In this document: positions 12,463 to 13,228 of the stretch, piece after piece
How the letters are laid out: each line of letters opens with the position of its first letter
Numbering within the stretch: position 1 is the first letter of the stretch
Source: CAZOYN01 sp964584135
GTDB taxonomy: Bacteria > Patescibacteriota > Saccharimonadia > Saccharimonadales > UBA4665
Assembly: GCA_964584135.1 (NCBI GenBank)
Contig: CAZOYN010000021.1
Location: 1-13,228 of the forward strand
Direction: 5' to 3'
DNA: 13,228 nucleotides
Made by a program: the position numbers and the translations under genes
The notes under the pieces: generated by a model
Seen by the model: only the letters and a program-made list of their open reading frames with translations
The model's database searches: none
What the model was told of the DNA's origin: nothing

Positions 12463-13228
12463 ATGCGGCGGACCCAGCAACTACTTCAGACAGGCATCTC
12501 GGCTCTCCTACTTTGCAGCTGGTTTACAATCAGTAGCCATAAGGCTCAAGCAGATAGTGCTAGTGCGCCCTCCCTCAGCATTAGCCAGCTCAAAATCACC
12601 AGCAGTAACGGCCAGTTCATTACCCTCTACAACTCGACCGCTACCGCCCAAGATATGAGCAAGTATCAGCTGGAGTACTTTAACAGCTACGATTTTACCA
12701 AGGCCACCAGCAGTAAGCTCATCGCGCTGTCTGGAACGCTACCGCCGCATAGTTATTTTATGGTCAACGATAGCTCGCTGCTGCTCTGTTACCAAGTGAC
12801 AGTCGACTCGGTTTCACTGGGCCTGTCCAGCACGGCCGGGCTGGTAGAACTGCTGGCGTTTAACCAATCAACGCCTGGCGGGTCAGTTCTACCCCTGTTG
12901 CAAGATTATGTTGGCTGGTCGAAAACCGCCGTCAGCGGTGCCCAGACCTTGCCAGCGAATACCAGCGCGTTCCTGCAGCGCCAGCCGACTGACGCCCAGC
13001 ATAATCCAGCCGTTACGGCACCGGGGACTGGTTCTTGGCAAATCGTCCAGCCAGATGCGGCCAACCCCTGCAATCTGGTAGCTGGTGGCACGAGTTCCCC
13101 GGTCCAAACCGGCTCCAACCAATTGCTGCCAAGTAGCGAACCGGATGCCAGCTTTGTTACCGTGACCACTAGCGAGAGTACTGCTCCCAGCTTACCTACA
13201 GCAGATGTTGGCCTCATGTCGCCTACCA
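12463..13228 (+). CDS. Secreted protein with lamin-tail-like domain (3' end outside window)
   Basis: The frame is open from ATG 12463 to the window end (255 codons, no stop), with a stop just upstream at 12427-12429. The N-terminus MRRTQQLLQTGISALLLCSWFTISSHKAQA is a signal peptide with an AQA|DS cleavage site. Residues about 34-175 fit a lamin-tail domain: ISQLKITSSNGQFITLYNSTATAQDMSKYQLEYF, then LSGTLPPHSYFMVND, then VSLGLSSTAGLVELL and later TSAFLQRQP. From about 180 the sequence is Thr/Ser/Pro/Gly-rich, a likely surface stalk. LTD proteins of bacteria are extracellular and sometimes bound to the wall or to other domains; the function is unknown. LLLC in the signal peptide is not a good lipobox. 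No Shine-Dalgarno precedes the ATG. It is divergent from the PRC-barrel gene. Confidence 0.85.
   Translation, partial: MRRTQQLLQTGISALLLCSWFTISSHKAQADSASAPSLSISQLKITSSNGQFITLYNSTATAQDMSKYQLEYFNSYDFTKATSSKLIALSGTLPPHSYFMVNDSSLLLCYQVTVDSVSLGLSSTAGLVELLAFNQSTPGGSVLPLLQDYVGWSKTAVSGAQTLPANTSAFLQRQPTDAQHNPAVTAPGTGSWQIVQPDAANPCNLVAGGTSSPVQTGSNQLLPSSEPDASFVTVTTSESTAPSLPTADVGLMSPT

Noticed and set aside
12514..12522. Lipobox in the LTD-protein signal peptide (LLLC)
   Set aside because: The residue before Cys should be small (Gly, Ala or Ser), and here it is Leu. The AQA cleavage site further on fits better.
12419..12658. Plus-strand open frame of 79 codons at the start of the LTD gene
   Set aside because: It is a different frame from the signal-peptide-bearing LTD gene and ends within it.
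12906..13217. Minus-strand open frames at the right end (also 12889-13122)
   Set aside because: They are opposite the LTD-type gene, which has a clear signal peptide and domain pattern. The minus frames show no such features.

Overview
The window looks like a compact chromosomal segment from a member of Candidatus Saccharibacteria (TM7/Patescibacteria). This rests on the gene set and protein style rather than on a marker gene: a monoderm-style type IV pilus (T4P) cluster without a secretin or an obvious PilP lipoprotein, recA-recX, the 3' part of ruvB, a PRC-barrel protein and a lamin-tail-domain (LTD) secreted protein. Intergenic gaps are very short and base composition is balanced. TGA is used as a normal stop (at least twice, inside ATGA overlaps), so the TGA-to-glycine code of Gracilibacteria/Absconditabacteria is excluded.

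Layout. Bases 1-471 hold the C-terminal part of RuvB (+). Bases 482-1129 hold a membrane protein with a bacterial PH domain (+). From 9915 down to 1130 almost everything lies on the minus strand and forms the T4P cluster, in transcription order: pilB (assembly ATPase), pilC (platform), a major-pilin-like gene, a PilV/GspI-like, a PilW/GspJ-like and a PilX-like minor pilin, pilM, pilN, pilO and a small one-helix protein in the place where pilP usually sits. Divergent from pilB are recA and recX (+). A PRC-barrel gene (-) converges on recX, their stop codons sharing the palindrome TTAA. At the right edge an LTD-type secreted protein starts on the plus strand and runs off the window.

How it works together. 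PilB powers pilin insertion through the PilC platform. PilM, PilN and PilO form the cytoplasm-to-envelope alignment complex; PilN carries the INLLP motif that docks on PilM. The three minor prepilins probably form the priming or tip complex for the major pilin. The prepilin peptidase (PilD) and the retraction ATPase (PilT) are not in the window. Transcription seems to be layered: an extended -10 promoter before pilB, a near-consensus promoter and strong Shine-Dalgarno before the major pilin, a hairpin after it that may attenuate read-through, and another extended -10 before pilM. recA-recX and ruvB on either side put pilus and homologous recombination genes together, compatible with DNA uptake, but this is inference.

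The most unusual signals are several candidate leaderless or nearly leaderless genes, a PilX-like protein with a repeated Asn/Ser-rich solenoid pattern, a recurring C-x11-C pair in three envelope proteins, a truncated PilP-like small protein, and two mutually exclusive inverted repeats between the PRC-barrel and LTD genes. I found no mobile element, CRISPR array, tRNA or rRNA. No gene-free stretch exceeds 300 bases.
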